A stretch of 64,000 nt of DNA from Alteromonas gilva (GCF_028595265.1 NZ_JAQQXP010000001.1:1922001-1986000); one strand, 5' to 3'; positions 42,172 through 52,991 are shown, counted from the stretch's first letter. Notes: generated by a model not told the origin, from the letters alone. Numbers and translations: made by a program.

Positions 42172-44136
42172 ATGACGACACAGGATTTCCAGCAACAAAT
42201 TAATGCGATAAAACGCGCCGTGCAGGGCTCTCAGTTGAGCCAGGCAACCGCGATGGTTGAGCAACTCAAGGCACGGTCGCTGGTGGCAGCGCAACGCGTT
42301 GAAGTACTCTATTTAGCCGCCGTTATTAATCGCCTCAGTGGTAGTCATGCAGCGGCGATTTCCGAGCTCAACGAATTACTTGCTTTGCGTCCTGATCACG
42401 GCCGCGCTTTTCAGGAGCTGGCATATAACCATCAGGCGACTGGCGATGCTCAACAGGCCGCCAGCGCGTTCTACCGGGCAACGCACTATAACCCGGCGTT
42501 ACTGGCCAGCTGGAAGCAGCTACTGGCCATTTACCGCCAGCATAACGATGCTGCGGCTGAGCAGTTGGCCAGTCAGCAGATTGACTATTTGCAAGGCTTA
42601 CCGCCACCAGTGCTTGGCGCTTATGATCTGATGTACGAAAAACAGCTGGGCGCAGCTGAGCAGGTATGCCGGCAGTTTTTACAGCAAAACAAGCACCACC
42701 CTGAAGCCATGCTGCTGTTAGCCGAACTGGGTATACAGCACAAGGTGTACCACGACGCCGAGTTCCTCCTCGAGAGCTGCGTTGAGCTGTATCCGGATAA
42801 CCTGCGCGCAGTGATCAGTTACTTAAGTTTGCTCGCCAAGCTGGGTAAACATCAAAAAGTGGTCACAATCAGCGACAAGCAACTGAGTCGTTTTACTGAC
42901 AATCTGCAAATCATGATGGCCAGGGCCAATGCACTGCTGGGATTAAATCAAACCGCACAGGCTGTCGATATGTTTAACGCCTTACTGGCCAGTGATGCCG
43001 ATCGCCCGGCCGTATGGCTGGCTCTGGGGCATGCCTATAAAACCACCGGCGATACCGATAAAGCGACCCATGCCTATTTGCAGGCCGCGCATTATCATCC
43101 GCAATTTGGCGATGCTTACTGGAGTCTGGCCAATATGAAGTCTTATCGGTTTGACGACCAGTCCCTAGCTGAAATGGTCACTATTGCGCAGCAACCCTCA
43201 ATCAGCATTGAGGACAACATCCACTTATGTTTTGCCCTTGGTAAAGGCTTTGAAGACAGCCAGGACTACGAAAAATCCTTTGCCTACTACAGCAAAGGCA
43301 ATCATCTGAAATTACATTCGGTGCAGTATGATATTCGCCGCGCTGAGCAGGCGATTGAGGCACAAATGAAAGCCTGTCAGCCTGAGCTGTTCAGCGCGAA
43401 AAGCGGTGGCTTTCCGGCCCCCGATCCCATTTTCATCGTGGGTATGCCCCGTGCCGGCTCCACCCTGTTAGAACAAATACTGGCGTCACACAGTGATATT
43501 GACGGCACGATGGAGCTGCATAATATTCTCAGCCTGGCCTCGTCGGTGAGTGGCCAAAAGAAGCCGTATCCGTTTTGTTTAGCCGATCTTAGCACTGAGC
43601 AGTGTTATCAGTTGGGTAAGCAATATATTGAACAAACCCGTTACTACCGGGGTACCGGGTCGTTTTTTATCGATAAAATGCCCAATAACTTTATGCACAT
43701 CGGCTTTATTAAACGTATTTTACCCAATGCGAAAATTATTGATGCACGGCGCGACCCCATCGATTGCTGCTTTAGTAACTTTAAACAGTTATTTGGCGAA
43801 GGGCAGGAGTTCTCTTATGGCCTCGATGAAGTCGCACGGTATTACAAAGCCTATATAAAACTGATGGACCATTGGGAAAGCGTGTTATCCGGTGAGGTAT
43901 TGCGGGTTCAGCACGAGGATGTGCTGGATGATTTGGAAGGTCAGGTAAAACGCATGCTTGATTATCTTGGGGTGCCGTTTGAACCCGGCTGCCTTAACTT
44001 TCATCAAACTGAGCGGTTAATAAAAACGCCCAGTGCCGAACAGGTGCGCCAGCCCATTAACCGCCAGGGGCAGGGGCGTTGGCAGCCGTATCAGGCACAG
44101 CTGGCGCCACTGCTAAAGCATTTTGATAATGCCTGA
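42172..44136 (+). CDS. TPR-sulfotransferase protein
   Basis: The 654-residue protein has a long N-terminal series of tetratricopeptide repeats (about residues 10-390, including LLALRPDHGRAFQELAYNHQATGD and KATHAYLQAAHYHPQFGDAYWSLANM) followed by a sulfotransferase domain (about 415-650). The PAPS 5'-phosphosulfate loop is PIFIVGMPRAGSTLLEQIL (near residue 426); FIDKMPNNFMHIGFIKRILPNAKIIDARRDPIDCCFS gives the 3'-phosphate loop. It transfers sulfate to an unknown acceptor, in other species often a glycan or protein tyrosine. No signal peptide is visible, so it acts in the cytoplasm. It stands between a TonB receptor and ppsR with no evident partner. Confidence 0.85.
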   Translation: MTTQDFQQQINAIKRAVQGSQLSQATAMVEQLKARSLVAAQRVEVLYLAAVINRLSGSHAAAISELNELLALRPDHGRAFQELAYNHQATGDAQQAASAFYRATHYNPALLASWKQLLAIYRQHNDAAAEQLASQQIDYLQGLPPPVLGAYDLMYEKQLGAAEQVCRQFLQQNKHHPEAMLLLAELGIQHKVYHDAEFLLESCVELYPDNLRAVISYLSLLAKLGKHQKVVTISDKQLSRFTDNLQIMMARANALLGLNQTAQAVDMFNALLASDADRPAVWLALGHAYKTTGDTDKATHAYLQAAHYHPQFGDAYWSLANMKSYRFDDQSLAEMVTIAQQPSISIEDNIHLCFALGKGFEDSQDYEKSFAYYSKGNHLKLHSVQYDIRRAEQAIEAQMKACQPELFSAKSGGFPAPDPIFIVGMPRAGSTLLEQILASHSDIDGTMELHNILSLASSVSGQKKPYPFCLADLSTEQCYQLGKQYIEQTRYYRGTGSFFIDKMPNNFMHIGFIKRILPNAKIIDARRDPIDCCFSNFKQLFGEGQEFSYGLDEVARYYKAYIKLMDHWESVLSGEVLRVQHEDVLDDLEGQVKRMLDYLGVPFEPGCLNFHQTERLIKTPSAEQVRQPINRQGQGRWQPYQAQLAPLLKHFDNA

Positions 44137-44149
44137 TGGCGCGCTTCGT

Positions 44150-44962
44150 TTAATACTTACGCCGCTGTAAGCCGGTTTCGGCCAGTATTTTGGCCGAGAT
44201 CTCTTCAATAGAAAACTTGGTACTGTTCAGGAAAGGGATTTTTTCTTTGCGGTACAGGTTTTCCACTTCCCGTAATTCCATCCGGCATTGTTGCAGCGAC
44301 GCGTAGCGGCTGTTAGCCCGGCGTTCCGAACGGATCTGGCTCAGCCTCGCCGCTTCGATGGTTAAGCCAAATAACTTTGACTTAAACTGACGCAACGCTG
44401 GCGGTAGCTTTAACATGTCGCCCATATCGTCTTCGGTAAACGGGTAGTTTGCCGCTTTTATCCCGTATTGCAGGGCCAAATAAAGGCTGGTGGGGGTTTT
44501 GCCAGAACGGGAAACCCCAACTAAAATGATATCAGCCTCATGGTAATCTTTTAAATTGGAGCCATCGTCGTTTGCCAGAGCATAGTTCACCGCTTCGATA
44601 CGAATATCATAGGTTTTTTCGTGAATACTGTGGGTGCGGTGTTTCTCGGGCTTTGATGGCACACCAATGACTTTTTCCAGTGGCGCTACAAATTGGTCGA
44701 GAAAATTGTAGTTAATCCCTACAGAACGGGCAACGACACGACGGACGTCAGGGTTTACTACTGTGTAAAAAACGAGCGGCCTCTCTCCGGTGTCTTGAAA
44801 ACTTTCAGATATTTTCTCGATCACTGCGTAGGCTTGTTCTTCGGTTTCAACAAAAGGAATTGTCTTATGATTGAATTCTGTAGGGAAAAGTGACAGTAAA
44901 GCGTGGCCAAACACCTCTGCAGTGATGGCAGTGCCATCGGATATGTAAAATGCGGTGCGCAC
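44150..44962 (-). CDS. ppsR: PEP synthase regulatory protein (kinase/pyrophosphorylase, DUF299)
   Basis: The 270-residue protein matches the PSRP family: MRTAFYISDGTAITAEVFGHALLS at the start, P-loop GVSRSGKT (149-156), and SQIRSERRANSRYAS. It switches PEP synthase by ADP-dependent phosphorylation and phosphate-dependent dephosphorylation of a Thr beside the catalytic His. It starts with GTG preceded by AAGGAG. Its target gene ppsA is divergent and adjacent, the same partnership as E. coli ydiA-ppsA. Confidence 0.95.
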   Translation of the reverse strand: MRTAFYISDGTAITAEVFGHALLSLFPTEFNHKTIPFVETEEQAYAVIEKISESFQDTGERPLVFYTVVNPDVRRVVARSVGINYNFLDQFVAPLEKVIGVPSKPEKHRTHSIHEKTYDIRIEAVNYALANDDGSNLKDYHEADIILVGVSRSGKTPTSLYLALQYGIKAANYPFTEDDMGDMLKLPPALRQFKSKLFGLTIEAARLSQIRSERRANSRYASLQQCRMELREVENLYRKEKIPFLNSTKFSIEEISAKILAETGLQRRKY

Positions 44963-45150
44963 AACAACTCCTTAACTTTGTCGTAAATTTATTACGAAAT
45001 GAAATAAAATTTTACTTTTTTATAATCAACATTTTAGAATTTCCGTATGGAAAAGCCAGTCTGAATTGATGTTTGCGATTGTCTTAACCTCTACCCTACA
45101 AGTTCACAGTAAGTGAACGCAAAAAAATGTGACAAGCTGGAGGCTTAAAA

Positions 45151-47523
45151 GTGCAAGAATACGTACTTTGGTATCAAGAGTTAGGCATGCACGATGTTAA
45201 TCGTGTGGGCGGTAAAAACGCATCGCTCGGAGAGATGATTTCAAACCTGGCCAATGCTGGTGTAAAAGTACCCGGAGGATTTGCCACAACAGCTTATGCA
45301 TTTAATGAGTTTCTCGAACAAAGCGGATTGGATGCCAAAATCCATGAGGTTCTCGACGCCCTCGATGTTGATGATGTCAGCGCCCTCGCTGAAGCCGGTA
45401 AAAACATTCGTCAGTGGATTGTGGATACGCCTTTTCAGGGCAAACTCGAAGAAGAAATCCGCAGCGCGTTTGTCGATTTACAAGGCGACGCCGGCGAACA
45501 AGCCTCCTTTGCTGTGCGGTCATCGGCCACCGCCGAAGACATGCCCGACGCGTCGTTCGCAGGTCAACAGGAAACTTTTCTTAATGTAAAAGGCTACGAA
45601 GCGGTCATCGAGGCAGTCAAGCACGTGTACGCGTCGCTGTTTAATGACCGGGCTATCTCGTATCGGGTACACCAGGGCTACGATCACAAAGGCGTGGCGT
45701 TGTCGGCTGGCATACAACGCATGGTACGCAGCGACATTGCATCCTCCGGAGTCATGTTTACCATCGATACCGAATCGGGCTTTGACGATGTGGTATTTGT
45801 CACCAGTTCACTCGGTCTTGGCGAAATGGTCGTGCAGGGAGCCGTAAACCCTGACGAATTTTATGTTCACAAGCCAACCCTCGACAAAGGTAAGCCGGCC
45901 ATCGTGCGCCGAAACCTGGGCAGTAAGCTGACCAAAATGATTTACTCTGCCGACCAGAGTCATGGCAATCAGGTCACCATTGTTGATATCGACCCTGCTG
46001 AAAGTAAACAGTTTTCACTTACCGACGATGAAGTTATGGCGCTGGCGAGACAAGCGCAAATCATCGAAAAACACTATGACCGGCCGATGGATATCGAATG
46101 GGCTAAAGATGGTGTAGACGGCGAACTGTATATTGTTCAGGCGCGTCCGGAGACGGTACGCAGCCGTGAAGATGCCCAGTCTATTGAGCGCTTTCAACTT
46201 AAAGGCACTGCCGGGATTATCTGTGAGGGCCGCGCTATCGGTCATAAGATTGGTGCAGGTGTTGCCAAAGTGCTTGGCTCCATTGATGAAATGGACAAGA
46301 TTCAAGCCGGTGATGTACTGGTGACCGACATGACCGATCCCGACTGGGAACCGATCATGAAAAAAGCCGCTGCTATTGTCACCAACCGTGGAGGCCGTAC
46401 CTGTCACGCCGCGATCATCGCCCGTGAGCTGGGTATTCCGGCAGTAGTCGGCTGTGCCAATGCCACCGAATCGATTGCGACCGGCGACAAGGTGACAGTG
46501 TCTTGTGCTGAAGGCGATACCGGTTACATTTATAATCAGGAACTGGAGTTCGACGTGACCACATCACGCATTGACTCAATGCCGGATTTACCCCTGAAAG
46601 TCATGATGAATGTGGGCAACCCGGATCGGGCTTTCGATTTTGCCCGACTGCCCCACAAGGGCGTTGGCCTGGCACGGTTAGAATTTATTATTAACCGCAT
46701 GATTGGGGTTCATCCCAAGGCGCTGCTTAATTTCGATAGTCAGCCGCCAGAGCTGCAGTCCGAAATTAACGACATGATTGCCGGTTATGAGTCGCCCACC
46801 GAATTCTATATTCAAAAACTGGTAGAGGGTATTTCTACCATTGGTGCGGCCTTCTCGCCGGAAAAAGTCATTGTGCGGATGTCAGATTTTAAGTCTAACG
46901 AGTACTTTAATCTGGTGGGCGGCTATCAATACGAGCCAGACGAAGAAAACCCCATGTTAGGCTTCCGCGGCGCCAGTCGGTATATTTCCGAGGACTTCCG
47001 CGATTGCTTTGCGCTTGAGTGCGAAGCCATTAAGCGGGTACGTAACGACATGGATTTAACCAACGTTGAAATTATGATCCCCTTTGTGCGTACCGTGGAA
47101 GAAGGTCAACAGGTTATCGAACTGCTCAAGGGGCAGGGGCTGGTGCAGGGCGAAAATGGCCTGCGCGTTATCATGATGTGTGAGCTGCCATCCAACGCGT
47201 TACTTGCTGATAAGTTCCTCGATATCTTTGACGGTTTCTCGATTGGCTCTAACGATTTAACCCAGCTCACACTGGGACTGGATCGGGATTCAGGGTTAAT
47301 TGCCCATTTATTTGAAGAGCGTAACGAGGCGGTAAAAGCACTGTTGTCCATGGCTATTCAGGCCGCAAAAAGGCGTGGCAAGTACGTCGGTATTTGTGGG
47401 CAGGGGCCGTCTGATCACGAAGACTTTGCAGCGTGGTTGGTAGACGAGGGTATCGATTCGGTTTCACTCAACCCTGATACCGTGGTTGAAACCTGGTTGT
47501 ATTTAGCTGAACAACACAAGTAG
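45151..47523 (+). CDS. ppsA: Phosphoenolpyruvate synthase
   Basis: The 790-residue length and sequence are standard. It makes PEP from pyruvate and ATP for gluconeogenesis. The N-terminal ATP-binding domain contains [15 protein letters not shown] and [27 protein letters not shown]; the swivelling phosphohistidine is in [15 protein letters not shown] (about residue 418); the C-terminal PEP/pyruvate barrel contains [10 protein letters not shown] and [19 protein letters not shown], then [14 protein letters not shown] with the active-site Cys. It starts with GTG after TGGAGG. The regulator ppsR is divergent. A terminator follows. Confidence 0.97.
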   Translation: MQEYVLWYQELGMHDVNRVGGKNASLGEMISNLANAGVKVPGGFATTAYAFNEFLEQSGLDAKIHEVLDALDVDDVSALAEAGKNIRQWIVDTPFQGKLEEEIRSAFVDLQGDAGEQASFAVRSSATAEDMPDASFAGQQETFLNVKGYEAVIEAVKHVYASLFNDRAISYRVHQGYDHKGVALSAGIQRMVRSDIASSGVMFTIDTESGFDDVVFVTSSLGLGEMVVQGAVNPDEFYVHKPTLDKGKPAIVRRNLGSKLTKMIYSADQSHGNQVTIVDIDPAESKQFSLTDDEVMALARQAQIIEKHYDRPMDIEWAKDGVDGELYIVQARPETVRSREDAQSIERFQLKGTAGIICEGRAIGHKIGAGVAKVLGSIDEMDKIQAGDVLVTDMTDPDWEPIMKKAAAIVTNRGGRTCHAAIIARELGIPAVVGCANATESIATGDKVTVSCAEGDTGYIYNQELEFDVTTSRIDSMPDLPLKVMMNVGNPDRAFDFARLPHKGVGLARLEFIINRMIGVHPKALLNFDSQPPELQSEINDMIAGYESPTEFYIQKLVEGISTIGAAFSPEKVIVRMSDFKSNEYFNLVGGYQYEPDEENPMLGFRGASRYISEDFRDCFALECEAIKRVRNDMDLTNVEIMIPFVRTVEEGQQVIELLKGQGLVQGENGLRVIMMCELPSNALLADKFLDIFDGFSIGSNDLTQLTLGLDRDSGLIAHLFEERNEAVKALLSMAIQAAKRRGKYVGICGQGPSDHEDFAAWLVDEGIDSVSLNPDTVVETWLYLAEQHK

Positions 47524-47559
47524 ACACCTGAGTCGCCATTAAATACCAGTGCTGTTATA

Positions 47560-47590
47560 AAACTGAGGCCTGTATAGTCCTCAGTTTTTT
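47560..47590 (+). terminator. Terminator after ppsA
   Basis: A 9-bp stem (AAACTGAGG/CCTCAGTTT) with a 10-base loop runs into a T6 tract, 37 bases after the stop codon. Confidence 0.8.
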
Positions 47591-47777
47591 ATTTTTGCAG
47601 CGGGGGTGACCAATCAATAACCCAGAGCGAGCCTATAGCTAATTTAGCTAAAGTACGTCGTTCATAGGTAATGTTTATACTTTTGTGTTCATAAGCCCGT
47701 TGTATATTTGAATTTTAATACAGAAGTGCTCAGGTTATCGAAAGTTAGTTTTTGATGACATATTCAGATAAACTCGC

Positions 47778-48875
47778 ATGGTCCTGTGTGAAATTGTGAA
47801 CAAACCGCGTAATCAAGGCCTGGGGTCGTACAGAGTGGATGTGAAGAGAGTCGCAGAACTGGATGGTGTAAGAGGGCTCGCTGCTATTGCCGTTGTGATT
47901 TACCACTATTTTTATCGTTATGATGAACTGTACGGTCACGACTTTACATTATCGAACTTCTTTGAGCTCAGCTATTATGGCCATTTCGGTGTTCACTTAT
48001 TTTTCATCGTAAGTGGGTTTGTAATTTACTGGACTATCTCGCGATCCACGAATCCATTAGATTTCATTTGGTCACGCTTTAGTCGGCTCTATCCCCCTTT
48101 TTGGGTTGCTTTAATAGTAACCTTTGTTGCTTTGGCTGTTTTTTCTCTGCCTGACAGGGAAGTTGATGTCAGCACTTTTTTGCTAAATTCACTTATGTTT
48201 CATGAGTATTTAGGCGTGAAACATGTTGATGGGGTTTATTGGACACTCACCCTGGAGCTAGCCTTTTATTTTTGGGTGTTAGTTATTTTCTGGACTGGCA
48301 ACATCCAGTATATTGAAAGAATATTGATAGTTTGGATGTGCTGCGCAACGATATTAACACTGCAATACGTTGATATTCAGATTATCGGCAGAGTCAGAAA
48401 ATTTCTACTCCTCGATTATATTGAGCTTTTTGCCGCTGGAATTTGTTTTTATAATTATAAGTCAAAGACATATACCCGCCTGACTCATGTTGTTATGACA
48501 TTGTCTGTTATGTCATTGTATTTTAGCTACTCGGTTAAAACTGCGACTGCTTTGTGCGTTTTTTATTTGCTTTTCATGCTAATCACTATCGACAAGGCGA
48601 AGTTTCTTAAAGTTAAATTATTAACTTACTTTGGTTCTATTTCATACGCACTGTATTTAGTGCATCAGAACATTGGCTATATCGTAATCCGTAAATTCTA
48701 CGCGCAGGGTTTAAATCCCTTTTTGGGGATATTGTTGGCTTTTGCCTTATCGATACTTATTGCCAGCCTTATTATGTTTTATATTGAGCGGCCAAGTTTA
48801 CGCGTGCTACGAGGCTTTTATAAAAATAATGAGAAAGTACATTCATTGAGAGACAAATTTAAAAAACTGACATAG
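47778..48875 (+). CDS. Acyltransferase-3 family membrane protein (OafA/NodX-like)
   Basis: The 365-residue protein has the family start motif RVAELDGVRGLAAIAVVIYHYFY, then about ten hydrophobic helices (for example GVHLFFIVSGFVIYWTIS and YFGSISYALYLVHQN). These enzymes O-acylate surface polysaccharides or lipids, usually with acetyl groups. The catalytic-type His is in IYHYF and the RxxR-like region follows in ISRSTNPLDFIWSRFSRLYP. Its base composition is visibly richer in A and T than the flanking genes, which may indicate transfer. ATG 47778 lacks a good ribosome site; GTG codons at 47835 and 47841 nearer the motif are alternatives. No polysaccharide genes adjoin it. Confidence 0.85.
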   Translation: MVLCEIVNKPRNQGLGSYRVDVKRVAELDGVRGLAAIAVVIYHYFYRYDELYGHDFTLSNFFELSYYGHFGVHLFFIVSGFVIYWTISRSTNPLDFIWSRFSRLYPPFWVALIVTFVALAVFSLPDREVDVSTFLLNSLMFHEYLGVKHVDGVYWTLTLELAFYFWVLVIFWTGNIQYIERILIVWMCCATILTLQYVDIQIIGRVRKFLLLDYIELFAAGICFYNYKSKTYTRLTHVVMTLSVMSLYFSYSVKTATALCVFYLLFMLITIDKAKFLKVKLLTYFGSISYALYLVHQNIGYIVIRKFYAQGLNPFLGILLAFALSILIASLIMFYIERPSLRVLRGFYKNNEKVHSLRDKFKKLT

Positions 48876-48899
48876 CCAAACTATGCTCACAGGCTGGTT

Positions 48900-48951
48900 A
48901 CGCAAGCGCGACTTGCGTTGGCGAATGGTTAAGCAGAGCTTAGTAAAGCTC
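48900..48951. other. Two tandem hairpins downstream of the acyltransferase
   Basis: ACGCAAG/CTTGCGT (48900-48918, 5-base loop) and GAGCTT/AAGCTC (48936-48951, 4-base loop) follow closely. Neither has a long T-run. They may be transcript-end structures or part of a repeat. Confidence 0.35.
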
Positions 48952-49009
48952 TCACTTGCGGCGCGTAAAAATGAGTGGGAGAGTTTTATTCTTTCGACAA
49001 TGGCGACAA

Positions 49010-49255
49010 CTATCGAATGCGCGCTTTTCGTAATTTACGGTTGAGCAGAATTTGATCCAGGCGGCGCGCTGAGCGGCTCATCTGGCGCTGAAAAAACATT
49101 AACCAGCTGCGGGCTCTGGGCCAGTCATAACTCATCAACAGGAGGCCGCCAATCACCAGTAAAATTGAGCCAGGCAAAAGTGTAAGCACCAGGCCGCCTA
49201 AAAACAGCACTGCTCCTAAGGTTAATCTCAATACTTTTAATCCATGCCCTGTCAT
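49010..49255 (-). CDS. PGPGW-like small membrane protein
   Basis: The 81-residue protein has two hydrophobic segments around LPGSILLVIGGLLLMSYDWPRARSWLMFF, corresponding to the LPGPGxxxxxxGLxxLA..WARRWL pattern of the PGPGW family (here LPGS replaces LPGP). The C-terminal 30 residues are strongly basic. The function of this family is unknown. It is convergent with the acyltransferase and divergent from the dehydrogenase gene. Confidence 0.65.
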   Translation of the reverse strand: MTGHGLKVLRLTLGAVLFLGGLVLTLLPGSILLVIGGLLLMSYDWPRARSWLMFFQRQMSRSARRLDQILLNRKLRKARIR

Positions 49256-49472
49256 TGTTATTCCTCGTTAATCCACGCAGTTTTCTGAGCCTATTATGAT
49301 CGAATTGCGCATAAAACCAATATTAAAACTGTAAACAAAAGTAACTGAACAATGGCTGAAGCCGGTGTGCAGCGCTGATTGATACATTAATTACCGTATT
49401 TGAACTGATTATTCCAGCGTAACGGATTTTTGTTTAAAAATTATATACAAGCCCTTTAGACTCGTTAGGAGC

Positions 49473-52400
49473 ATGGGTATACTTGGCCACCTATTGATGT
49501 GTGAGAGACCCGCTTTGAATTTACCGGTAATTCCTGTTGAATCAACTCTTTCTGACGTATATCAGGCTTATATCGATGGTCTGCGAAAGTCTTCGTTTGC
49601 TGGCGATATAGAGTATAGCTATGGTAGCCGCCTGGCAGTGGCTACCGATAACTCGGTGTATCAAAAGCTGCCGCAGGCGGTAGTGCACCCAAAAGGTGTT
49701 AACGATTTACAAACGCTGGGGGAGTTGGCCAATCAACATCCGGCGGTTAAGTTCAGCGCCCGGGGAGGCGGTACCGGAACCAACGGGCAAAGTCTTACCG
49801 ATGGCATTGTGGTAGATATGTCGCGGTACATGAATAAAGTACTGGAAATAAACCCCGAAGAAGGCTGGGTAAGAGTCCAATCCGGGGTAGTGAAAGACGC
49901 ATTAAACGACGCGTTACGACCGTTTGGTTACTTTTTTTCGCCGGATCTCTCTACCAGTAACCGCGCCACCATTGGCGGTATGATCAGCACCGATGCCTCA
50001 GGTCAGGGCTCACTGGTTTACGGTAAAACCAGCGATCATGTGCTGGAGCTTACCTCTGTGCTGGGCAACGGTGAAATTCTTCATACTCAACCGATCAGCG
50101 TTTCCGAAGCCGAGGAAAAGGCCACGCGCAGTGACACCTATGGCCGTATTCTGCGGCAGGTGTTAAATACTTGTCGTGGTAAACGGCAGGAAATACTGGC
50201 TAAATTTCCCCGCATGAACCGGTTTTTAACCGGCTACGATTTAGAACATGCATATGACGCTGATAATCAGCGTATCGATGTTAGCCGCTTAATTACCGGC
50301 TCTGAGGGCTCGCTGGTGATGGTGGCCGAAGCCAAATTATCGCTTACCCGGATCCCTAAACATACCGCTCTGGTTAATATTAAGTACGACTCATTTGAGT
50401 CGGCGCTGCGCCATGCGCCGCGTATGATTGCCGCTAAGGCTACATCGGTAGAAACGGTTGACAGCAAAGTGCTTAATCTGGCGCGCACCGATATTATCTG
50501 GCACTCCATTGCAGAGCTAATCACCGATGTGCCTGGCAAGGACATGCTGGGCCTGAATATGGTGGAGTACAACAGCAACGATATCAACGAGATAGAAGAG
50601 CGCATCGCCAGGCTCGAAGAAGAACTCACCGCCGCGGCCAAGAGCGGAGAATATGGTGTAATAGGCTATCAGCTTACGTTTGAACGCGCTGATATCAATA
50701 AAATTTACGCGATGCGTAAAAAGTCAGTCGGGCTGCTTGGCAATACCAAGGGTAATAAAAAACCTATCGCCTTTGCTGAGGATACCGGTGTGCCACCAGA
50801 GAACCTGGCCGATTTTATTATGGAGTTCAGGGCGCTATTAGATAGCCATGGCTTGCAGTACGGTATGTTTGGCCACGTTGATGCCGGCGTGCTGCATGTT
50901 CGACCCGCCCTGGATTTATGTGATGTTGAGCAAGAAAAGCTGATGCATCAGATCTCTGATGAAGTGGTTGCGCTGGTGGCGAAATATGGCGGCCTGATGT
51001 GGGGCGAACACGGTAAAGGCTACCGCAGCGAATATGGCCCCGCTTTCTTTGGTGAGGAGCTGTTTGCTGAATTAAGGCGCATCAAGGGCGCGTTCGACCC
51101 GGCGAATAAGATGAACCCGGGTAAAATATGCACGCCGATTGCCAGCGACGATGAGCTGGTGAAGGTCAGTGATGTGAAACGTGCCACCTTCGATCGCACT
51201 ATTCCTGTTGCCTTTAAAGAGGCTTTTAAGCCTGCTATGGACTGTAACGGCAATGGCCTGTGTTTTAACTACGACACCACCTCACCCATGTGCCCTTCGA
51301 GTAAAATTACCCGTGACCGCAGGCACAGCCCCAAAGGCCGGGCAGGTATGATTCGCGAATGGTTACGCTTGCTGGCACAACAGGGTGTTGATGCTGCAAG
51401 CTTAAGCGCTGACCAGTTTAAAACCAGTTTTTACACGCGCTGGAAAAATACCCGCAGCAAGGAGCAGGACTTTTCACACGAAGTGCTGGAAGTCATGAAT
51501 GGCTGTCTGGCGTGTAAATCCTGTAGCAGTCAGTGCCCGGTTAAGGTGGATGTGCCCGAATTCAGAGCGAAGTTTTTATCGATATATTACCAGCGTTATT
51601 TGCGTCCGCTCAAAGATCATTTAGTTGCCAATGTTGAAAAGCTGACGCCGATGATGGCTAAATTCCCGCGCATCACCAACCTGTTGATGGACAATCGCGT
51701 GAGTCAGTCGGCGCTTGAGAAAATCGCCGGTTATGTGGATGCGCCGCCCTTATCAGTGCCCACACTGGCAAGCCAGGCGCAAGCAGTGGCGACTACCTTT
51801 GACATGGCGAGCCTGCGCGCGATACCCGACGCTGAGCGCGGCGATTATGTGCTGATTGTGCAGGATCCCTTTACCAGTTTTTACGATGCACAGGTTGTGG
51901 CCGATTTTGCCCGGCTGATTAAAGCATTAGGTAAAACACCGGTATTGCTGCCTTTTAAACCTAACGGTAAGCCGATGCACGTGGCAGGATTTTTAGACAA
52001 GTTCGCTGAGACCGCATCGGATACCGCCAGCTTTTTAAACAGTGTTGCTGAGCTAAACATTCCTATGGTGGGCGTTGATAGCCCGTTGGTGCTGTGCTAT
52101 CGCGATGAGTACAAAGCTCTGGGCGCGGCTCGCGGCGACTTTACGGTGCATACCGTGCACGAATGGCTGGCTGAAATCCTGGCCGCCGAAAAGGCCTTTG
52201 ATTTGCCGGACGCTGAGAGAGCTAACAGTACTACCATGGCACTGTTTGCCCATTGCACCGAAAAGACCGCGCTGCCAAAAACCGAGCAAATCTGGCAACA
52301 GGTATTTGCTAAAGTGGGCCAGCCGGTGGATGTTATAAAAGTAGGGTGCTGCGGAATGGCAGGCAATTACGGCCACGAAGCACAAAACAAATCTAACTCA

Positions 52401-52562
52401 TTGGGTATTTACGCCATGAGTTGGGAGCAGGCGGTATCACGCTATAAACCGGCACAGATAATGGCAACCGGCTATTCGTGTCGAAGTCAGGTTAACCGCA
52501 TAGAGAATTTTAAACCGCAACATCCACTCCAGGTGTTGCTGCAATGTATAACAAAAAAGTAG
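49473..52562 (+). CDS. ydiJ: FAD/Fe-S dehydrogenase of the YdiJ type (probable D-2-hydroxyacid oxidation)
   Basis: The 1029-residue protein corresponds to E. coli YdiJ (about 1018). The N-terminal FAD-binding 4 domain shows KFSARGGGTGTNGQSLTDGIVVDMS, the FAD-oxidase C-terminal domain HVDAGVLHVRPALDL and WGEHGKGYRSEYGPAFFG. A ferredoxin-like part has CLACKSCSSQCPVKVDVP, and a C-terminal CCG-type segment (VGCCGMAGNYGHE) completes the glycolate-oxidase/LDH-like architecture. YdiJ is reported to oxidise D-2-hydroxyglutarate; electrons presumably go to the respiratory chain. An AGGAG lies only one base before ATG 49473, and an ATG at 49497 is possible. The DUF4826 gene begins six bases downstream. 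Confidence 0.92.
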   Translation: MGILGHLLMCERPALNLPVIPVESTLSDVYQAYIDGLRKSSFAGDIEYSYGSRLAVATDNSVYQKLPQAVVHPKGVNDLQTLGELANQHPAVKFSARGGGTGTNGQSLTDGIVVDMSRYMNKVLEINPEEGWVRVQSGVVKDALNDALRPFGYFFSPDLSTSNRATIGGMISTDASGQGSLVYGKTSDHVLELTSVLGNGEILHTQPISVSEAEEKATRSDTYGRILRQVLNTCRGKRQEILAKFPRMNRFLTGYDLEHAYDADNQRIDVSRLITGSEGSLVMVAEAKLSLTRIPKHTALVNIKYDSFESALRHAPRMIAAKATSVETVDSKVLNLARTDIIWHSIAELITDVPGKDMLGLNMVEYNSNDINEIEERIARLEEELTAAAKSGEYGVIGYQLTFERADINKIYAMRKKSVGLLGNTKGNKKPIAFAEDTGVPPENLADFIMEFRALLDSHGLQYGMFGHVDAGVLHVRPALDLCDVEQEKLMHQISDEVVALVAKYGGLMWGEHGKGYRSEYGPAFFGEELFAELRRIKGAFDPANKMNPGKICTPIASDDELVKVSDVKRATFDRTIPVAFKEAFKPAMDCNGNGLCFNYDTTSPMCPSSKITRDRRHSPKGRAGMIREWLRLLAQQGVDAASLSADQFKTSFYTRWKNTRSKEQDFSHEVLEVMNGCLACKSCSSQCPVKVDVPEFRAKFLSIYYQRYLRPLKDHLVANVEKLTPMMAKFPRITNLLMDNRVSQSALEKIAGYVDAPPLSVPTLASQAQAVATTFDMASLRAIPDAERGDYVLIVQDPFTSFYDAQVVADFARLIKALGKTPVLLPFKPNGKPMHVAGFLDKFAETASDTASFLNSVAELNIPMVGVDSPLVLCYRDEYKALGAARGDFTVHTVHEWLAEILAAEKAFDLPDAERANSTTMALFAHCTEKTALPKTEQIWQQVFAKVGQPVDVIKVGCCGMAGNYGHEAQNKSNSLGIYAMSWEQAVSRYKPAQIMATGYSCRSQVNRIENFKPQHPLQVLLQCITKK

Positions 52563-52568
52563 CTAACT

Positions 52569-52991
52569 ATGACAGCAAATGCATTAACAGAAGAACAAAT
52601 ACAGGCCTGGGCCAGAGAGCAATTTCAGCGGGCGAATAAATTTCTTGCCGAACGCGGGATCGTATACGACAGCGTGTTTGCTGAAGATTGCCGTTATCTG
52701 GTGCCGTTTGTTGCGGTATGGAAAATTAAAGCGCTGGACAAACAGGTGTACTGGGTAATAACCGGCGACGTACCGCTGGACGTAACCTATTTTGACAGTG
52801 CTGACAACGCCCGTGAGGCGATGAAGTATTTCTCCATGCACTGGCAGCTCAAAGCAGAGAACCTGGAAGTGAATAATACCGCTAACGACAGCAGCCAAAC
52901 CGAATACATCGAACTGCTGCGTACCAAGGCTGAGCAACTTTATGCACTGCAAGACAACGACGCTATGTGGGGAACAGGTAGCGCGAACTAG
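52569..52991 (+). CDS. DUF4826 family protein
   Basis: The 140-residue soluble protein matches the DUF4826 family of Alteromonadales and Vibrionales: EEQIQAWAREQFQRANKFLAERGI, YLVPFVAVWKIKALDKQVYWVITGDVPLD and AREAMKYFSMHWQLKAENL. It is probably co-transcribed with the dehydrogenase gene (6-base gap). No catalytic motif or localisation signal is visible, and no function is known. Confidence 0.8.
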   Translation: MTANALTEEQIQAWAREQFQRANKFLAERGIVYDSVFAEDCRYLVPFVAVWKIKALDKQVYWVITGDVPLDVTYFDSADNAREAMKYFSMHWQLKAENLEVNNTANDSSQTEYIELLRTKAEQLYALQDNDAMWGTGSAN

